64,000 bases of DNA from Calothrix membranacea FACHB-236 (GCF_014696315.1 NZ_JACJPX010000029.1:1-64000); one strand, 5' to 3'. Positions 9,265 to 19,227 are shown, counted from the first letter of the stretch. Notes: generated by a model not told the origin, from the letters alone. Program-made: numbers and translations.

Positions 9265-9963
9265 TTACTCCATACCACCAAGAGCGATCGCATCTAATTG
9301 ATGAGTATCAAGAATTATAATTTTGCCGCCTCGACTGTAGGTAATCATCGAGTTGAGGCTTTTAATTAAACGCACGCATTCTTCGTAAGAAATCCCAACA
9401 CTACGAGCCATGCGATAGTAAGATAACTTAACTTTTAAGGTTTCGCCTTGTGGAGTTCGCTCGGTTCCAGATTCGGCGGCATAATATTGAATTAATCTGG
9501 CAAGCCTAACAATAGCTCTTTCAGAAACTAATCCATGTACTGTTTCATGTAATTGCTGAATCCGATTGTTGAAAACCATCAACATCTGTAGGGCAACTTC
9601 GGGATTTTGTTGTATAGCTTTTAATAAAGCATCTCGCTCTACAGTGAGAATTTCACACTCAGATTCAGCCGTTACAGTCGCGGGGGAAATTCCATTTCCT
9701 AACAAAGCAGGTGCAGCAAAAATTTCTCCTACTGCTAAGGTACGGAGAATTGTTTCTTTGCCTGTGGTTGCTGTTTTGCTAACTTGAATTGAACCACTAA
9801 CAACAGCATATAATTTCGCAGGTAAGCGATCGCCTTCATGGAGAATCATTTCTCCCTTACTATAATTTTGCAGTTGGGTTTGGGGTTGCAAACTAATTTT
9901 GTCTGCGGTTGTTAACCCTGCAAACACAGTAATTTGAGAAAGTTGTTCTAATGATGCCTGCAT
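9265..9963 (-). CDS. Crp/Fnr-family transcriptional regulator
   Basis: Protein of 232 residues with an N-terminal cyclic-nucleotide-binding-like beta-barrel (SKGEMILHEGDRLPAKLYAVVSG, LRTLAVGEIFAAPALLG), a long dimer helix, and a C-terminal winged helix (YYRMARSVGISYEECVRLIKSL). The effector is not evident, because the Arg/Ser phosphate-binding pattern of true cAMP receptors is not clearly present. A MITE-like repeat (9968-10116) begins 4-5 bp before the ATG, so the repeat forms the whole 5' leader and probably supplies or displaces the promoter. Confidence 0.88.
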   Translation of the reverse strand: MQASLEQLSQITVFAGLTTADKISLQPQTQLQNYSKGEMILHEGDRLPAKLYAVVSGSIQVSKTATTGKETILRTLAVGEIFAAPALLGNGISPATVTAESECEILTVERDALLKAIQQNPEVALQMLMVFNNRIQQLHETVHGLVSERAIVRLARLIQYYAAESGTERTPQGETLKVKLSYYRMARSVGISYEECVRLIKSLNSMITYSRGGKIIILDTHQLDAIALGGME

Positions 9964-9967
9964 GACG

Positions 9968-10116
9968 TTAAGTAGGTCGGCGAAATTAAAGATAACTGGC
10001 TGAGGCTGTCATTTGTCCTTAGTTATTTGTTCTTGGTCATTTGTCCTTAGTCATTTGTAAGGATATCAAACCTATTTACGTTTCTTAAAATAGTTGCATC
10101 TCCACCGACTTATCTT
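9968..10116. mobile_element. MITE-like element, copy 1
   Basis: A 149-bp element whose ends are imperfect inverted repeats (TTAAGTAGGTCGGCG and the complement of CACCGACTTATCTTA). A second copy at 28362-28479 shares the ends and internal words such as TGGCTGAGGCTGTCATTT and TCAAACCTATTTACGTT. Copy 1 has an extra run of TCATTTGTCCTTAG-type repeats. It has no coding capacity and is presumably mobilised in trans. Confidence 0.75.
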
Positions 10117-10154
10117 AATAAGGAAACTCAAAACCAACTTCCCCCTTCTTGTAA

Positions 10155-10174
10155 AGACGCGATTAATCGCGTCT
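10155..10174. repeat. Perfect 20-bp palindrome
   Basis: AGACGCGATTAATCGCGTCT, the same family as 7909-7932. It lies 18 bp beyond the 3' end of the amidase gene and may terminate it. Confidence 0.6.
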
Positions 10175-10192
10175 CTACCCCTGCCATTCAAG

Positions 10193-11590
10193 TCAGATCG
10201 CCAAGGCTGGACGATGCTGAATCCAAGGATTCGCAGCCTCTAATTGTGCGGCGAGGCTGATGAGTGTTGCTTCTGCACCGGGTTTGCCAATTAACTGTAC
10301 GCTAATGGGTAAACCGTTACTATCAAATCCTACCGGAAGTGCGATCGCGGGTTGTCCGGTTGCATTAGCTGCGGGACAGGGCGCAATCCAGTTAATAATC
10401 TCTTTGAGTGTGTCTTCTGGACTTAAGTCAGCCCATTCGCCTATGCGAATTGGGGAATGCAAATAAACTGGCAATACCAGCACATCAACATTATGGAAAA
10501 ACCCGACAATTTGTCTGGCGGCGATTTGCATTTGTGATACTGCTTGCAGATATTCACCGGCAGAACCAGAACGCGCCAATAGCCAACGGTTCATTGGTTG
10601 CAAAGCTTCTGCGGGAATTCCCGAAGCGCCTACCCCAGCTTGCCAGATGATAGGAAATGGTTCAATTAATCCACTAAAATCTGGCGATTTTTCTACAACT
10701 TTGTGTCCTAATTGTGCCAATAACTTAACAGTTTGCAAAACTCCTTGTTCACAGTTACTATCTGCTTCACCCAAGGGAGGAATAATCGTTGTATAGGCAA
10801 TTTGCAATTCTTGGGGTGGTTTTTCGGTAGCAGAGAGGAAGGATGTTTCCGGATCGGGTAACCAATAAGGATCGCCTACCACGTAACCAGACATGGTATC
10901 TAAAAGTGCGGCTGCATCGGCAACAGTTCGAGCAATCGGCCCATTGGTGGCAATTCCCGAAAGGCGATCGCCTACAGGTGCGTTACTTACCCTGCCTCGT
11001 GATGGTTTAATGCCTACCAAACCACAACAAGCTGCAGGGCCACGAACTGAGCCACCGCCATCGGAACCTTGAGCGATCGCACTCAACCCAGCGGCTACGG
11101 ATGCGGCTGCACCACCACTAGAACCGCCTGGTGTATAGTCTAAATTCCAGGGATTTCTTGCTGGAGGAAATACCGCAGGTTCGCTGTAAGGAAAAGAACC
11201 AACTTCAGAAGTGGCAGTTTTACCTAGAATAATAAATCCGGCTTGTTTGATGCGGGTGACAATCCCATCATCATAGGTAGGGATATTGTTAATTAAAGCC
11301 GGATTGCCGTAAGTGCAAGGTACACCAGCTACAGGGTTCAAATCTTTAATCGAAATTGGTACCCCAAAAAATGGCGGTAACTCGGAATTATTTGCCAGTA
11401 TTTCTGTTTTAGCTTGAGCATCTGCGATCGCTAAATCTGCCGTTACCGTAAAATAGCTACCTAATTGGGGATTTAAGCGCTCAATCCTTTCTAGATATAC
11501 ATTTACCAACTCTAGAGGCGACAGTTCCCGGCGACGGATTAATTGCGCCAACTCCAGTGCTGGGGTAAAAGCTAAATCAGTTTTATTCAT
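10193..11590 (-). CDS. Amidase (amidase-signature family)
   Basis: Protein of about 465 residues with the Ser-cisSer-Lys triad region of the amidase signature: Lys in PISIKDLNP, then TPGGSSGGAAASVAAG and QGSDGGGSVRGPAACC. The family hydrolyses carboxamides and includes GatA, but the diverged C-terminus and isolated position suggest a general amidase rather than the tRNA amidotransferase subunit. The start is ATG 11590 (MNKTDLAF); the frame extends to a TTG at 11626 without support. No ribosome site is obvious. Confidence 0.85.
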   Translation of the reverse strand: MNKTDLAFTPALELAQLIRRRELSPLELVNVYLERIERLNPQLGSYFTVTADLAIADAQAKTEILANNSELPPFFGVPISIKDLNPVAGVPCTYGNPALINNIPTYDDGIVTRIKQAGFIILGKTATSEVGSFPYSEPAVFPPARNPWNLDYTPGGSSGGAAASVAAGLSAIAQGSDGGGSVRGPAACCGLVGIKPSRGRVSNAPVGDRLSGIATNGPIARTVADAAALLDTMSGYVVGDPYWLPDPETSFLSATEKPPQELQIAYTTIIPPLGEADSNCEQGVLQTVKLLAQLGHKVVEKSPDFSGLIEPFPIIWQAGVGASGIPAEALQPMNRWLLARSGSAGEYLQAVSQMQIAARQIVGFFHNVDVLVLPVYLHSPIRIGEWADLSPEDTLKEIINWIAPCPAANATGQPAIALPVGFDSNGLPISVQLIGKPGAEATLISLAAQLEAANPWIQHRPALAI

Positions 11591-11837
11591 GCGTGAACTA
11601 CTGAGTAGTTTGAGATTTTTTTGCAATTTTCCACTAAGTTTGTTACTTTAGCAGGATTTTCGGGAAATATATCTCTGTAAATCCGGATATTTGTCATTCA
11701 ACTAGGATACTAGTACACTTACGTGAAAGTATGGACTAGTTTGCAATGGGCGTAGTTATTTTTTTCAAACCGTAACTTCGCTGCATCGTAATTTTAATTG
11801 TTTGGCATCCACTTGCAACAATCCCCAAGGGATATTT

Positions 11838-13289
11838 ATGGCTGAATTAGAAAAGCTACTGAATGAACTGCCAAAACTGGTTGAAGAACTAAAGCTGACT
11901 GTGGGTAATACTGAAACGATTCAGCAAGAAGCAGCACGTCTAAACGACGTTCAAGAAAAATTACACCATCTGCAAGTGGCGATCGCCCAAGAATTAGATG
12001 TGGCAAAATCCCAGAATGGCGGATTCAGCGCTATTTCTCCAGGTACAGCGAGAACAGTATTTATCACTGATAATTTTTCGACGGATGATGAATTTATTGC
12101 CGAAAAATTTGGCAGTTTTAACAAGCAGCTTTTATTAACAGAGTTACAAGCCCAAATTCTGCGCTGGTATGAGTGGGGTGAATTACTTCAGTCTATAGCG
12201 GCAGATATGTTAAGTGATGAGCAAATTATTAGCCAGCTAAATTGTAATATTAACTATCCTAATATCCCAGAAAAATTCCGAGAAATTGAACAAATAGTTC
12301 CGATTAATTTAGCCTTTGGCAATCATAAAAAATTAGAATTTCAAAATCAGCAAATTCTTAATCATCAATCAGAGCTATTAGAAATTCAGCAGCGATTAAC
12401 TATAGTATTTGATAGCATTAACAGCGGTCAAAATATTTTAGTGATTTTACTAGGCTTATCATTATTCTGCGGACAAAATGGACTAGAGCTACAATGGTTA
12501 TCCGATGAATATGGCTTCATTATCTCTAGTATGGGCAAGTTTCAACCATTGACAGAGTTTATCAATGATTGCGAATTATATAACAATAATATCAATACTT
12601 TAGTCGAAAATATTAACAGTTTAAAATCGCAAACAGAACAGGCTATAGTTAATTTACCGCAGCAGAGTAATCCCTTGGAAAAAGCCGCAAAATATTTAGC
12701 ACGAAAACGCATCAACTCAATTTTATTTATCGCCTCCGGTGTATTAGTTTTAGGTTTCGGTGGTTGGACAATTTATCAGCAAGTTACTCAATTTCAATCA
12801 GGAAATTTAAGCAGTAAACAACCAAAAAATGTTGTAGATAGATTGAAAGAATCTCAAAAACTGGGGTTTGAAGCTTCCTTAATAGTGCAAAAGCCTCCTC
12901 TCCCGCTAAAAGATTGGCAGCAAGCAGAAAGCAAATGGCAACAAGCAGTGCAATTATTAGAAAGTATTCCTGAGGGGACATCTGTCTCTCCTCAAGCGAA
13001 GAAACAACTCATGAGCTATCGTGCTAAATATGCTGCTATCAGTCAAAAAGTGGTGAATGAAAAGAAAGCTGCGAGTAACTTAGAATTAGCTCAAAAATTA
13101 GCAGTGGAAGCTGATTTTATCACCAAGAACGCACCGCCAGAATCGGTAATTTTACAACAAGCAAAAGATAAATTAAAAGAAGCAATTAATTTATTACAAA
13201 GCGTTCCCGAAGGTACATCTGTCTCCCAAGAAGTACAAGAAAAGCTGACTAGTTATAAAAATAACTATGAGGCTATTAGCAGCAAATGA
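11838..13289 (+). CDS. Single-pass membrane protein with coiled-coil N-terminus and repeated C-terminal module
   Basis: Unrecognised protein of about 483 residues. The N-terminal part (to about residue 280) is helical and predicted cytoplasmic. One membrane segment (SILFIASGVLVLGFGGWTIY) follows. After it, two related modules occur: WQQAESKWQQAVQLLESIPEGTSVSPQAKKQL and LQQAKDKLKEAINLLQSVPEGTSVSQEVQEKL, each ending in YxxxYxAIS. Such IPxGTxxxxxA helical hairpins are common in cyanobacterial membrane proteins of unknown function. The ATG at 11838 follows AAGGGAT. No partner gene gives a clue. Confidence 0.7.
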   Translation: MAELEKLLNELPKLVEELKLTVGNTETIQQEAARLNDVQEKLHHLQVAIAQELDVAKSQNGGFSAISPGTARTVFITDNFSTDDEFIAEKFGSFNKQLLLTELQAQILRWYEWGELLQSIAADMLSDEQIISQLNCNINYPNIPEKFREIEQIVPINLAFGNHKKLEFQNQQILNHQSELLEIQQRLTIVFDSINSGQNILVILLGLSLFCGQNGLELQWLSDEYGFIISSMGKFQPLTEFINDCELYNNNINTLVENINSLKSQTEQAIVNLPQQSNPLEKAAKYLARKRINSILFIASGVLVLGFGGWTIYQQVTQFQSGNLSSKQPKNVVDRLKESQKLGFEASLIVQKPPLPLKDWQQAESKWQQAVQLLESIPEGTSVSPQAKKQLMSYRAKYAAISQKVVNEKKAASNLELAQKLAVEADFITKNAPPESVILQQAKDKLKEAINLLQSVPEGTSVSQEVQEKLTSYKNNYEAISSK

Positions 13290-13425
13290 TTAGCGCGATG
13301 CCTAGGTTGGTAAACTACGCATTTATAGACTAACAATCTGGTGTGGGTAAAAGGTGAATAGGTAAAAGGGTAAAGGTTGCGAGAAAATAGAAGTCAGTAG
13401 GCTGCAAAAAAGGGGGATAAAAACC

Positions 13426-13983
13426 ATGAGCGCTACTCAAAATCGTCTGTGGACGGTAGAAGAATATCATCGGATGATTGATGCTGGTATTCTAACTACT
13501 GATGATAAAGTTGAACTCTTAGATGGTCGCATCATTCAAACGAGTCCACAAAAACCACCTCATGCTGGTACAAGCCAACGAGCATCCGATTACCTTAAAG
13601 CACAACTAACAGGAAAAGCTCATGTTAGGATGCAGCTACCTATTACCCTATCTACTTCCGAACCAGAACCAGATATTGCTGTCGTCCAAATTGATCCAGC
13701 TGCTTATGGCGATCATCACCCTGCACCTTCAGAAATATTACTTTTAATTGAAGTTTCCTATAGTACATTTGATATTGACTTTAATGAAAAAGCTTTGATT
13801 TATGCAAAAGCAAATATTGCAGATTACTGGGTTTTAAATATTATTGAACGCCAAGTTTATATTTTGCGTCAGCCAACAGAGTCAGGCTATCAAGAAATAG
13901 TTGTTTTACCTGAAGATGACAGCATAGCACCGTTAGCTTTTCCTCAAATGGTCATACCTTTCTCTGAGTTATTTCTTCCCTAA
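13426..13983 (+). CDS. Uma2-family (DUF820) endonuclease-like protein
   Basis: A 185-residue PD-(D/E)xK-superfamily protein. Visible elements are WTVEEYHRMIDAGIL, DDKVELLDGRIIQ, the acidic EPDIAVV and LLIEVSYSTFDIDFNEKALIYAKANIADYWVLN. Dozens of paralogues are usual in filamentous cyanobacteria and their role is unknown. A GGGGGAT ribosome site precedes the ATG. A second Uma2 gene is at 20611. Confidence 0.88.
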   Translation: MSATQNRLWTVEEYHRMIDAGILTTDDKVELLDGRIIQTSPQKPPHAGTSQRASDYLKAQLTGKAHVRMQLPITLSTSEPEPDIAVVQIDPAAYGDHHPAPSEILLLIEVSYSTFDIDFNEKALIYAKANIADYWVLNIIERQVYILRQPTESGYQEIVVLPEDDSIAPLAFPQMVIPFSELFLP

Positions 13984-14021
13984 CTATTTGTTAAAAAAGC
14001 TATGGCTCAAACATTATTAAA

Positions 14022-14162
14022 TTGACACAAGCGGAAACACCACAATACGACTTGTCAAGGGTTTGTGCTTTGTTTACATCTAATAGAGAACTGTATGAAA
14101 CTTTGCAAGTTCTCAAGCGCATTGGTCAAGCGATCGCCCCTTCATTAGGAACTAGGAAGTAG
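14022..14162 (+). pseudogene. Possible 46-codon gene remnant
   Basis: A frame of ordinary-looking protein (TQAETPQYDLSRVCALFT, then SNRELYETLQVLKRIGQAIA) with no ATG and no ribosome site. It could be the tail of a lost gene between the Uma2 and pgeF genes. It is not recognised and the call is weak. Confidence 0.2.
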
Positions 14163-14234
14163 GAGACAAGAGAACAAGGGACAAATAATTTTTGACCCTT
14201 GACTTTTGACCCTTGACTCTTGACAAATGACAAA

Positions 14235-15038
14235 TTAATTTTTAACGCTGACAATCCCAGACCACTGCACTTTTTTCTGCTGTTCTCGGCGATAAGAGAA
14301 GAAATGCTCTGGAGTTTGGTAAGTGCAATAAGGCGCGATCGCAATTTGTTCGCCGCTAATTCCTAAGCTTTCTATCTGTAATGTATTCACTCGCCGCACA
14401 TCTACCCGGACTTTCCCTGGATCGGGATCGGGAATTAGTGGGGAATTTGGGAGTTCATGTAAAGCAGCAACTATTTTTTGTTCGTCTTCATGGGTGACGA
14501 TGCTAGATCCAATTTCTGCGGCTACTTCAATTGAGACTTGATAAACTTCACCTGCGATCGCAGGGCCCATTGCAATTCGCAAATTTTCCAGCTTGCTACC
14601 TTGTGCTTTTAATCGCGCGATCGCTTGGGGGACAATTTTTTTCGCAGTTCCCCGCCACCCTGCATGAATAGCTGCAACTTGTCCAGTTTTGACATCACCA
14701 ATCAACACAGGCGTACAATCAGCGCTGGCTACCCACACTGCTTGTAAAGGCTGTTCGCTGACTAAACCATCTGCTGATGCTAAAGCTGAATCACCTTCAC
14801 CTTCGACATCATCCCCGCCATTGCTTAACTTATGGTCAATTTCTTGTGGGGTGAGAACGGTATTGCCATGAACCTGTTTTAAGCGATAAACTAATGCCTC
14901 TGGTTGCAGCACCTGTGTTAACTCTTGTGGTGAACGGGGCCAAAACGGCTGGGTGAAGAAGCCGTGTTGCCAAGTTTCGAGGATACTACAAGTCAGGTAA
15001 GGCATTCCTTCCCAATTGCGCCAGTGCCAAGTGTGCAT
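14235..15038 (-). CDS. pgeF: PgeF-type laccase-domain protein (peptidoglycan editing factor)
   Basis: Protein of 267 residues of the YfiH/DUF152 family. Hallmark residues are the copper/zinc-site motifs VWVASADCTPVLIGD and AAIHAGWRGTAKKI, plus the upstream LKQVHGNTV. The family is a cytoplasmic enzyme that removes mis-incorporated L-Ser from peptidoglycan precursors in E. coli; other members act on purine nucleosides. It is divergent from birA with about 53 bp between, so the two share a promoter region. Confidence 0.88.
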   Translation of the reverse strand: MHTWHWRNWEGMPYLTCSILETWQHGFFTQPFWPRSPQELTQVLQPEALVYRLKQVHGNTVLTPQEIDHKLSNGGDDVEGEGDSALASADGLVSEQPLQAVWVASADCTPVLIGDVKTGQVAAIHAGWRGTAKKIVPQAIARLKAQGSKLENLRIAMGPAIAGEVYQVSIEVAAEIGSSIVTHEDEQKIVAALHELPNSPLIPDPDPGKVRVDVRRVNTLQIESLGISGEQIAIAPYCTYQTPEHFFSYRREQQKKVQWSGIVSVKN

Positions 15039-15091
15039 CGTAAACCAAACCTAAACAGAAAATCACAATAAGTCAGCCAATTAATGCTAAC

Positions 15092-15931
15092 TTGTACAAC
15101 GAGATTTGGGTTAACTGCGTGGGATTAGATCGGCAATATTTAGAAACAGCCCTGAAAGCAGGGCGACAGTATTCATATTTACCATTTTCTCTACACATTT
15201 TTGATAGTGTAGCTTCAACGAATCAAACCCTCTGGAACTTGCTGGCACAGGGGGAAAAACCAGGATGTGTAGTTATCGCTACCCAGCAAACTGCTGGACG
15301 TGGACAATGGGGTCGTCAGTGGAGTTCTCCTACCGGAGGATTATATCTTTCGGTTGCAATTCAGCCTAAACTAGATGCTGCTGATAGTTACCAACTGACT
15401 TTAGCTAGTGCTTGGGGAATAGCCTCACAATTAAAAAACTGTGGTGTCACCGTGGGTATTAAATGGCCTAATGATTTAGTTTTGGATGGCCGCAAACTAG
15501 GCGGAATTTTAACGGAAACGAAAATAAATCAAGGAAAAATTACCCAAGCTGTAATTGGTGTTGGCATTAACTGGGCAAACCCTGTACCGGAAACTGGAAT
15601 TAACTTGGAATTGTGGCAAGCCTCACAGCTTAACAAACCAATTCCTTCTCTAGAAATGTTAACTTCTCAAGTTTTATTGGGAATAGAATCCGGTCTCAAG
15701 TGCTTATTTGAAGAAGGAGTAAACATACTCTTGTCTGATTATCTAAATTTACTGATTAATATGGGCGATCGCATACACGTTAATCAGCTTGCGGGTACTG
15801 TAGTTGGAGTAACCTCTCAGGGTAATTTACGTGTGCATTTAGAAACTTATAATACAAAGGAAGTTACCTCACCAGAAATTTACATTGAACCCGGTACAAT
15901 CAGTCTGGGTTACAAAAAATCTTCTGTTTAA
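15092..15931 (+). CDS. birA: Biotin-[acetyl-CoA carboxylase] ligase, no DNA-binding domain
   Basis: Class I (monofunctional) biotin protein ligase of about 279 residues. The biotinyl-AMP motif is seen as QTAGRGQWGRQW, and the catalytic region as GIKWPNDLVLDGRKLGGILTE. It lacks the N-terminal winged helix of E. coli BirA, so it should not act as a repressor. The C-terminal SH3-like domain is present (GDRIHVNQLAGTVVGV). Start codon uncertain: TTG at 15092 or a GTG nine codons later (VGLDRQYLET). Confidence 0.88.
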   Translation: MYNEIWVNCVGLDRQYLETALKAGRQYSYLPFSLHIFDSVASTNQTLWNLLAQGEKPGCVVIATQQTAGRGQWGRQWSSPTGGLYLSVAIQPKLDAADSYQLTLASAWGIASQLKNCGVTVGIKWPNDLVLDGRKLGGILTETKINQGKITQAVIGVGINWANPVPETGINLELWQASQLNKPIPSLEMLTSQVLLGIESGLKCLFEEGVNILLSDYLNLLINMGDRIHVNQLAGTVVGVTSQGNLRVHLETYNTKEVTSPEIYIEPGTISLGYKKSSV

Positions 15932-16021
15932 CTTTTCGGTTTGTTTACAATTCCGCTCTTTGGGCAAGACAAACCACTAGCATCATCTGTTTACTTTATT
16001 TAGAAAAAACCGAGACAACAA

Positions 16022-17581
16022 ATGACGCAGCTCAATAACTCTGCCCATAAACGTTTGCCAACAACAAAACGCTTTGCTGCAACGCTACCAGCACAGAGTC
16101 TCTGTTGGCTGAGTAGCGTTAGCCTTTTAGGTAACGGCTTCGTGTTAGCGCAAACGGAAACATCTATAGATAACATCGTTCCTACTATTGAAAATTCTCA
16201 GCCTAGTGCTGTCACAGTTCCTGTTAAAAAAGATATTCCATCTCCTGAAGCGACTCGCCCACAGGTAGAATTTTCCGAACGACGAGTCAGACTGAAAAAG
16301 AGATTAAATCGGGAAAATGTTTCTCAATCATCACAGCCAGTTACACCTGCAAAACCAAAAGTAGAAGCGGCTGAACCTGTGGTAATTAGACGCGCACAAC
16401 CCCAAGTTGAAACCAGCGTTAGAGAAGAAAAACCCAAAACCACAATCGCCACACCTAAGCCTTTACGGACTGTACCGGAAAAACTGCCAGAAGTTGCCGC
16501 ACCAGCCAACAATTCTAAAAGTCCGGTCGGTAGCACAGAAGTTGAACCCTCAAAAGATTACAATAACGCCTACATTGACCCCACCGATTACAAAGTTGGC
16601 GGTTCTAACTACCAAGCACCCAATTCTGTAATCATCACAGAACGCTCTAGTGGTTGTCGTACTACTTTACCTACCGGACAAGCTATATCGGGAAGTTTTT
16701 GTGCTAAACCTAGCAATCAGACTGTAGCTGAGGGTAATACCAAAGCAGCACCTACTTGGCTCAGAAGAAGCCGAAGCACCAATTTAGCCAAATCTCCTGT
16801 GGTGAGACCAATCGCCAATACCGCCACTAGCAGCAGATGGCGGAGTCCTCAAGTGGCTGCGGAAAATACTGTAGCAACTCGCATTGCGGCTAGCGTCACT
16901 AAGACCGCTTATCGTCCCAATCGCTTTATTCCTAACCCCGGCGAATTTGCTCCCACCAAAGTGAGCGAAACAGCGATTGCACCCAGTGGCGGTACTTTAC
17001 CACCGCCAATGGCAGATGGGAATATTGCACCCCGTCCTAGCATGGTGGCTTACGACTTTCCTTTAGCTTCCACACTACCGCAAATTCCCTTCGCCCCCAG
17101 AGTCGCCTATAACGGTCAGGGAATGATGTTCCCCTTATCGATTCCCGCACCAATTACCTCGTTATTTGGTTGGCGGATTCATCCCATCACAGGCGATCGC
17201 CGCTTCCACGCCGGTACAGATTTAGGTGCGCCTATGGGTACACCAGTTTTAGCCGCCGCTAGAGGTCAAGTAGAAGGTGCTGATTGGATGGGTGGCTACG
17301 GTTTAGCTGTCACCATTAACCACCCTTCTGCTCAACAAACTCTCTACGGACACTTATCACAAATCTTTGTCCGACCCGGTCAAATGGTAGAACCAGGCAC
17401 CGTCATTGGGCAAGTTGGTAGCACTGGTAACTCCACAGGCCCCCACCTGCACTTTGAAGTCCGCCACCTGACACAAAATGGTTGGGTAGCCACCGACCCA
17501 GGCGTATACTTAAACACTGCTTTGAGTACAGTAATTCAACCTGCACAAACAGCGCAGCTGACCAAGGAACCGGGTAGTTAG
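16022..17581 (+). CDS. M23-family murein endopeptidase (LytM-like)
   Basis: Protein of 519 residues with a probable N-terminal signal/membrane segment (around 25-45), a long Pro/Ser/Thr/Lys-rich linker, and a C-terminal LytM domain. Zinc ligands are visible in GWRIHPITGDRRFHAGTDLG and in GPHLHFEV, with YGHLSQ between. Predicted role: cleavage of peptidoglycan cross-bridges, or activation of amidases, during division or filament septum maturation. The linker is compositionally biased and lacks LysM repeats. Confidence 0.9.
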   Translation: MTQLNNSAHKRLPTTKRFAATLPAQSLCWLSSVSLLGNGFVLAQTETSIDNIVPTIENSQPSAVTVPVKKDIPSPEATRPQVEFSERRVRLKKRLNRENVSQSSQPVTPAKPKVEAAEPVVIRRAQPQVETSVREEKPKTTIATPKPLRTVPEKLPEVAAPANNSKSPVGSTEVEPSKDYNNAYIDPTDYKVGGSNYQAPNSVIITERSSGCRTTLPTGQAISGSFCAKPSNQTVAEGNTKAAPTWLRRSRSTNLAKSPVVRPIANTATSSRWRSPQVAAENTVATRIAASVTKTAYRPNRFIPNPGEFAPTKVSETAIAPSGGTLPPPMADGNIAPRPSMVAYDFPLASTLPQIPFAPRVAYNGQGMMFPLSIPAPITSLFGWRIHPITGDRRFHAGTDLGAPMGTPVLAAARGQVEGADWMGGYGLAVTINHPSAQQTLYGHLSQIFVRPGQMVEPGTVIGQVGSTGNSTGPHLHFEVRHLTQNGWVATDPGVYLNTALSTVIQPAQTAQLTKEPGS

Positions 17582-17584
17582 GTT

Positions 17585-17703
17585 GGGGATTGGGGACTGG
17601 GAAAAGCAAGGGGGCAGGGGGCAGGGAGCAGGGGAGAAATGATTAATGGTAAACCCCTAAAACCAAACACCAATTACCCATGCCCCATGCCCCATGCCCT
17701 ATG
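17585..17703. repeat. STRR / low-complexity repeats
   Basis: Runs such as GGGGGCAGGGAGCAGG and CCCATGCCCCATGCC fill the short gap between two convergent genes. No separate terminator is recognisable. Confidence 0.7.
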
Positions 17704-17707
17704 CCCA

Positions 17708-18388
17708 TTACAAATACCCATGTTCTGCTAGAAAAGCAGGTGTGATGTTATCAGAACTGGAATATTCGACGCTATTAGGGTTGGCTTTGCCGGAATAAAG
17801 GAATTTTTCGACGTATTTGCCGAGAATATCTCCTTCGAGATTCACTAAACTGCCAGGAACTAAATAGCGAAGATTGGTTTCGGCGTAGGTGAGAGGTATT
17901 ACCGCCACAGTGAACTGAGAGAGTTCTGGTTCGTAGGCGGCAACTGTCAGGCTAATTCCATTCACGGCAATACTACCCTTGGGCACAATGTACCGCGCGA
18001 TCGCCTCAGATGCAATAAAGGTCATTTCCCAAGAAGTCGCTGTTTGTTCTGCTGTCACCAACCGACCTGTACCGTCTACATGACCCATGACAAAATGACC
18101 GCCAACTTTGCTTCCTACCCGCAACGACGCTTCTAGGTTGACATATTTCTGGGGCGTGTCCTCACTTCCTAAAGTCGTGCGGCGCAGGGTTTCTGGTGAT
18201 GCAGTGGCAATAAAACCATCTTTTAAAATTTCTTCTACTGTCAAGCAAACGCCATCAACAGCTATACTATCGCCGTAACTTATATCTTGCATAATTAAAT
18301 TAGATGACTGACTTATGCAAGTAATGTGCCAAGAATCTCCCCCTAAGGGTTTCATCGTTCCCAATGCCTGAATTAATCCTGTAAACAC
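17708..18388 (-). CDS. ribE: Riboflavin synthase, alpha subunit
   Basis: Protein of 226 residues with the two internally homologous lumazine-binding domains. The first begins MFTGLIQALGTM and holds GDSIAVDGVCLTV; the second holds GSIAVNGISLTV. It dismutates 6,7-dimethyl-8-ribityllumazine to riboflavin in the cytoplasm. The start codon is GTG. The C-terminal tail after KFLY is longer than usual. It is divergent from the bifunctional nuclease gene. Confidence 0.92.
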   Translation of the reverse strand: MFTGLIQALGTMKPLGGDSWHITCISQSSNLIMQDISYGDSIAVDGVCLTVEEILKDGFIATASPETLRRTTLGSEDTPQKYVNLEASLRVGSKVGGHFVMGHVDGTGRLVTAEQTATSWEMTFIASEAIARYIVPKGSIAVNGISLTVAAYEPELSQFTVAVIPLTYAETNLRYLVPGSLVNLEGDILGKYVEKFLYSGKANPNSVEYSSSDNITPAFLAEHGYL

Positions 18389-18729
18389 AGCTTTTTTGCG
18401 AAACTAACTCTATTTATTGCCTAATTTTGCCAAAAATCCACTGGTAATTATCTGTATAAATGTAGCAAAATCTGAGTATATTTTCTGACGGTATTTAGGT
18501 TAGGGATATTATCACATTAGCATCCAGAACAAGGCATACTTGGGTAAGAAGGATATTGTCGAAATAGACAACTTTGACTTACTCTGGTGTTCACATCAAG
18601 TTCGGAGTTTAATAGAAGCAATTATAAAAAACAAATGCCTATGTTTAATCCTTTCCCTAGCTTAAACCCTCAAGGGTATTATTTGCTACTAATTAACCAA
18701 GTAATTCAAGGAGCGTAGAGGCTGAGCCA
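18389..18729. promoter_or_regulatory. Divergent promoter region, no gene
   Basis: A 341-bp AT-rich gap between divergently transcribed ribE and the bifunctional nuclease gene. I see no FMN-riboswitch fold and no ORF. Both promoters must lie here. Confidence 0.4.
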
Positions 18730-19227
18730 ATGATTGAAATGAGAGTCGCTGGCATAGCATTAGATGCCATAACCCGCAGCCCAATTGTACTTTTAAAAGA
18801 TGCATCCGATCGCCGTGCTTTGCCAATTTATATTGGACAAGAACAGGCTAGGGCAATTGCGGGAGCTATCGAGAGCCAAAAGCCGCCACGGCCGTTAACT
18901 CACGATTTAATGGTGAATATTCTAGAAACCTGGAACTTAACTCTAGATAAAGTTATTATTCACTCCTTGCAAAAGGATACTTTTTATGCTGCGTTAGTGG
19001 TCAAGCAAGGTGAAACCACAAAAGAAATTGACGCACGTCCTAGCGATGCGATCGCCATTGCTTTGCGTACCAACGCTCCCATTTGGGTTATGGAAGAAGT
19101 AATCGCCGATGCTTCCATCCCCGTGGATCGTGATGCTGATGAAGCAGAACAACAAGCCTTCCGGGAATTTATTTCTAATCTCCGTCCTGAAGATTTAATC
19201 AAGCGCTTCGGTAATAGCGAAAGTTAG
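18730..19227 (+). CDS. Bifunctional nuclease family protein (DUF151)
   Basis: A 165-residue protein of the BFN/DUF151 family. The family pattern is seen as MRVAGIALDAITRSPIVLLKD and LPIYIGQEQARAIAGA, plus ARPSDAIAIALRTNAPIWV. Plant homologues degrade DNA and RNA; the bacterial role is unclear. The acidic C-terminus (DADEAEQQAFREFISNLRPEDL) resembles a UVR-like tail. Confidence 0.9.
   Translation: MIEMRVAGIALDAITRSPIVLLKDASDRRALPIYIGQEQARAIAGAIESQKPPRPLTHDLMVNILETWNLTLDKVIIHSLQKDTFYAALVVKQGETTKEIDARPSDAIAIALRTNAPIWVMEEVIADASIPVDRDADEAEQQAFREFISNLRPEDLIKRFGNSES

Noticed and set aside
9072-9320. 82-residue plus-strand ORF
   Set aside because: Made of intergenic repeat words and overlapping the 3' end of the Crp-type gene.
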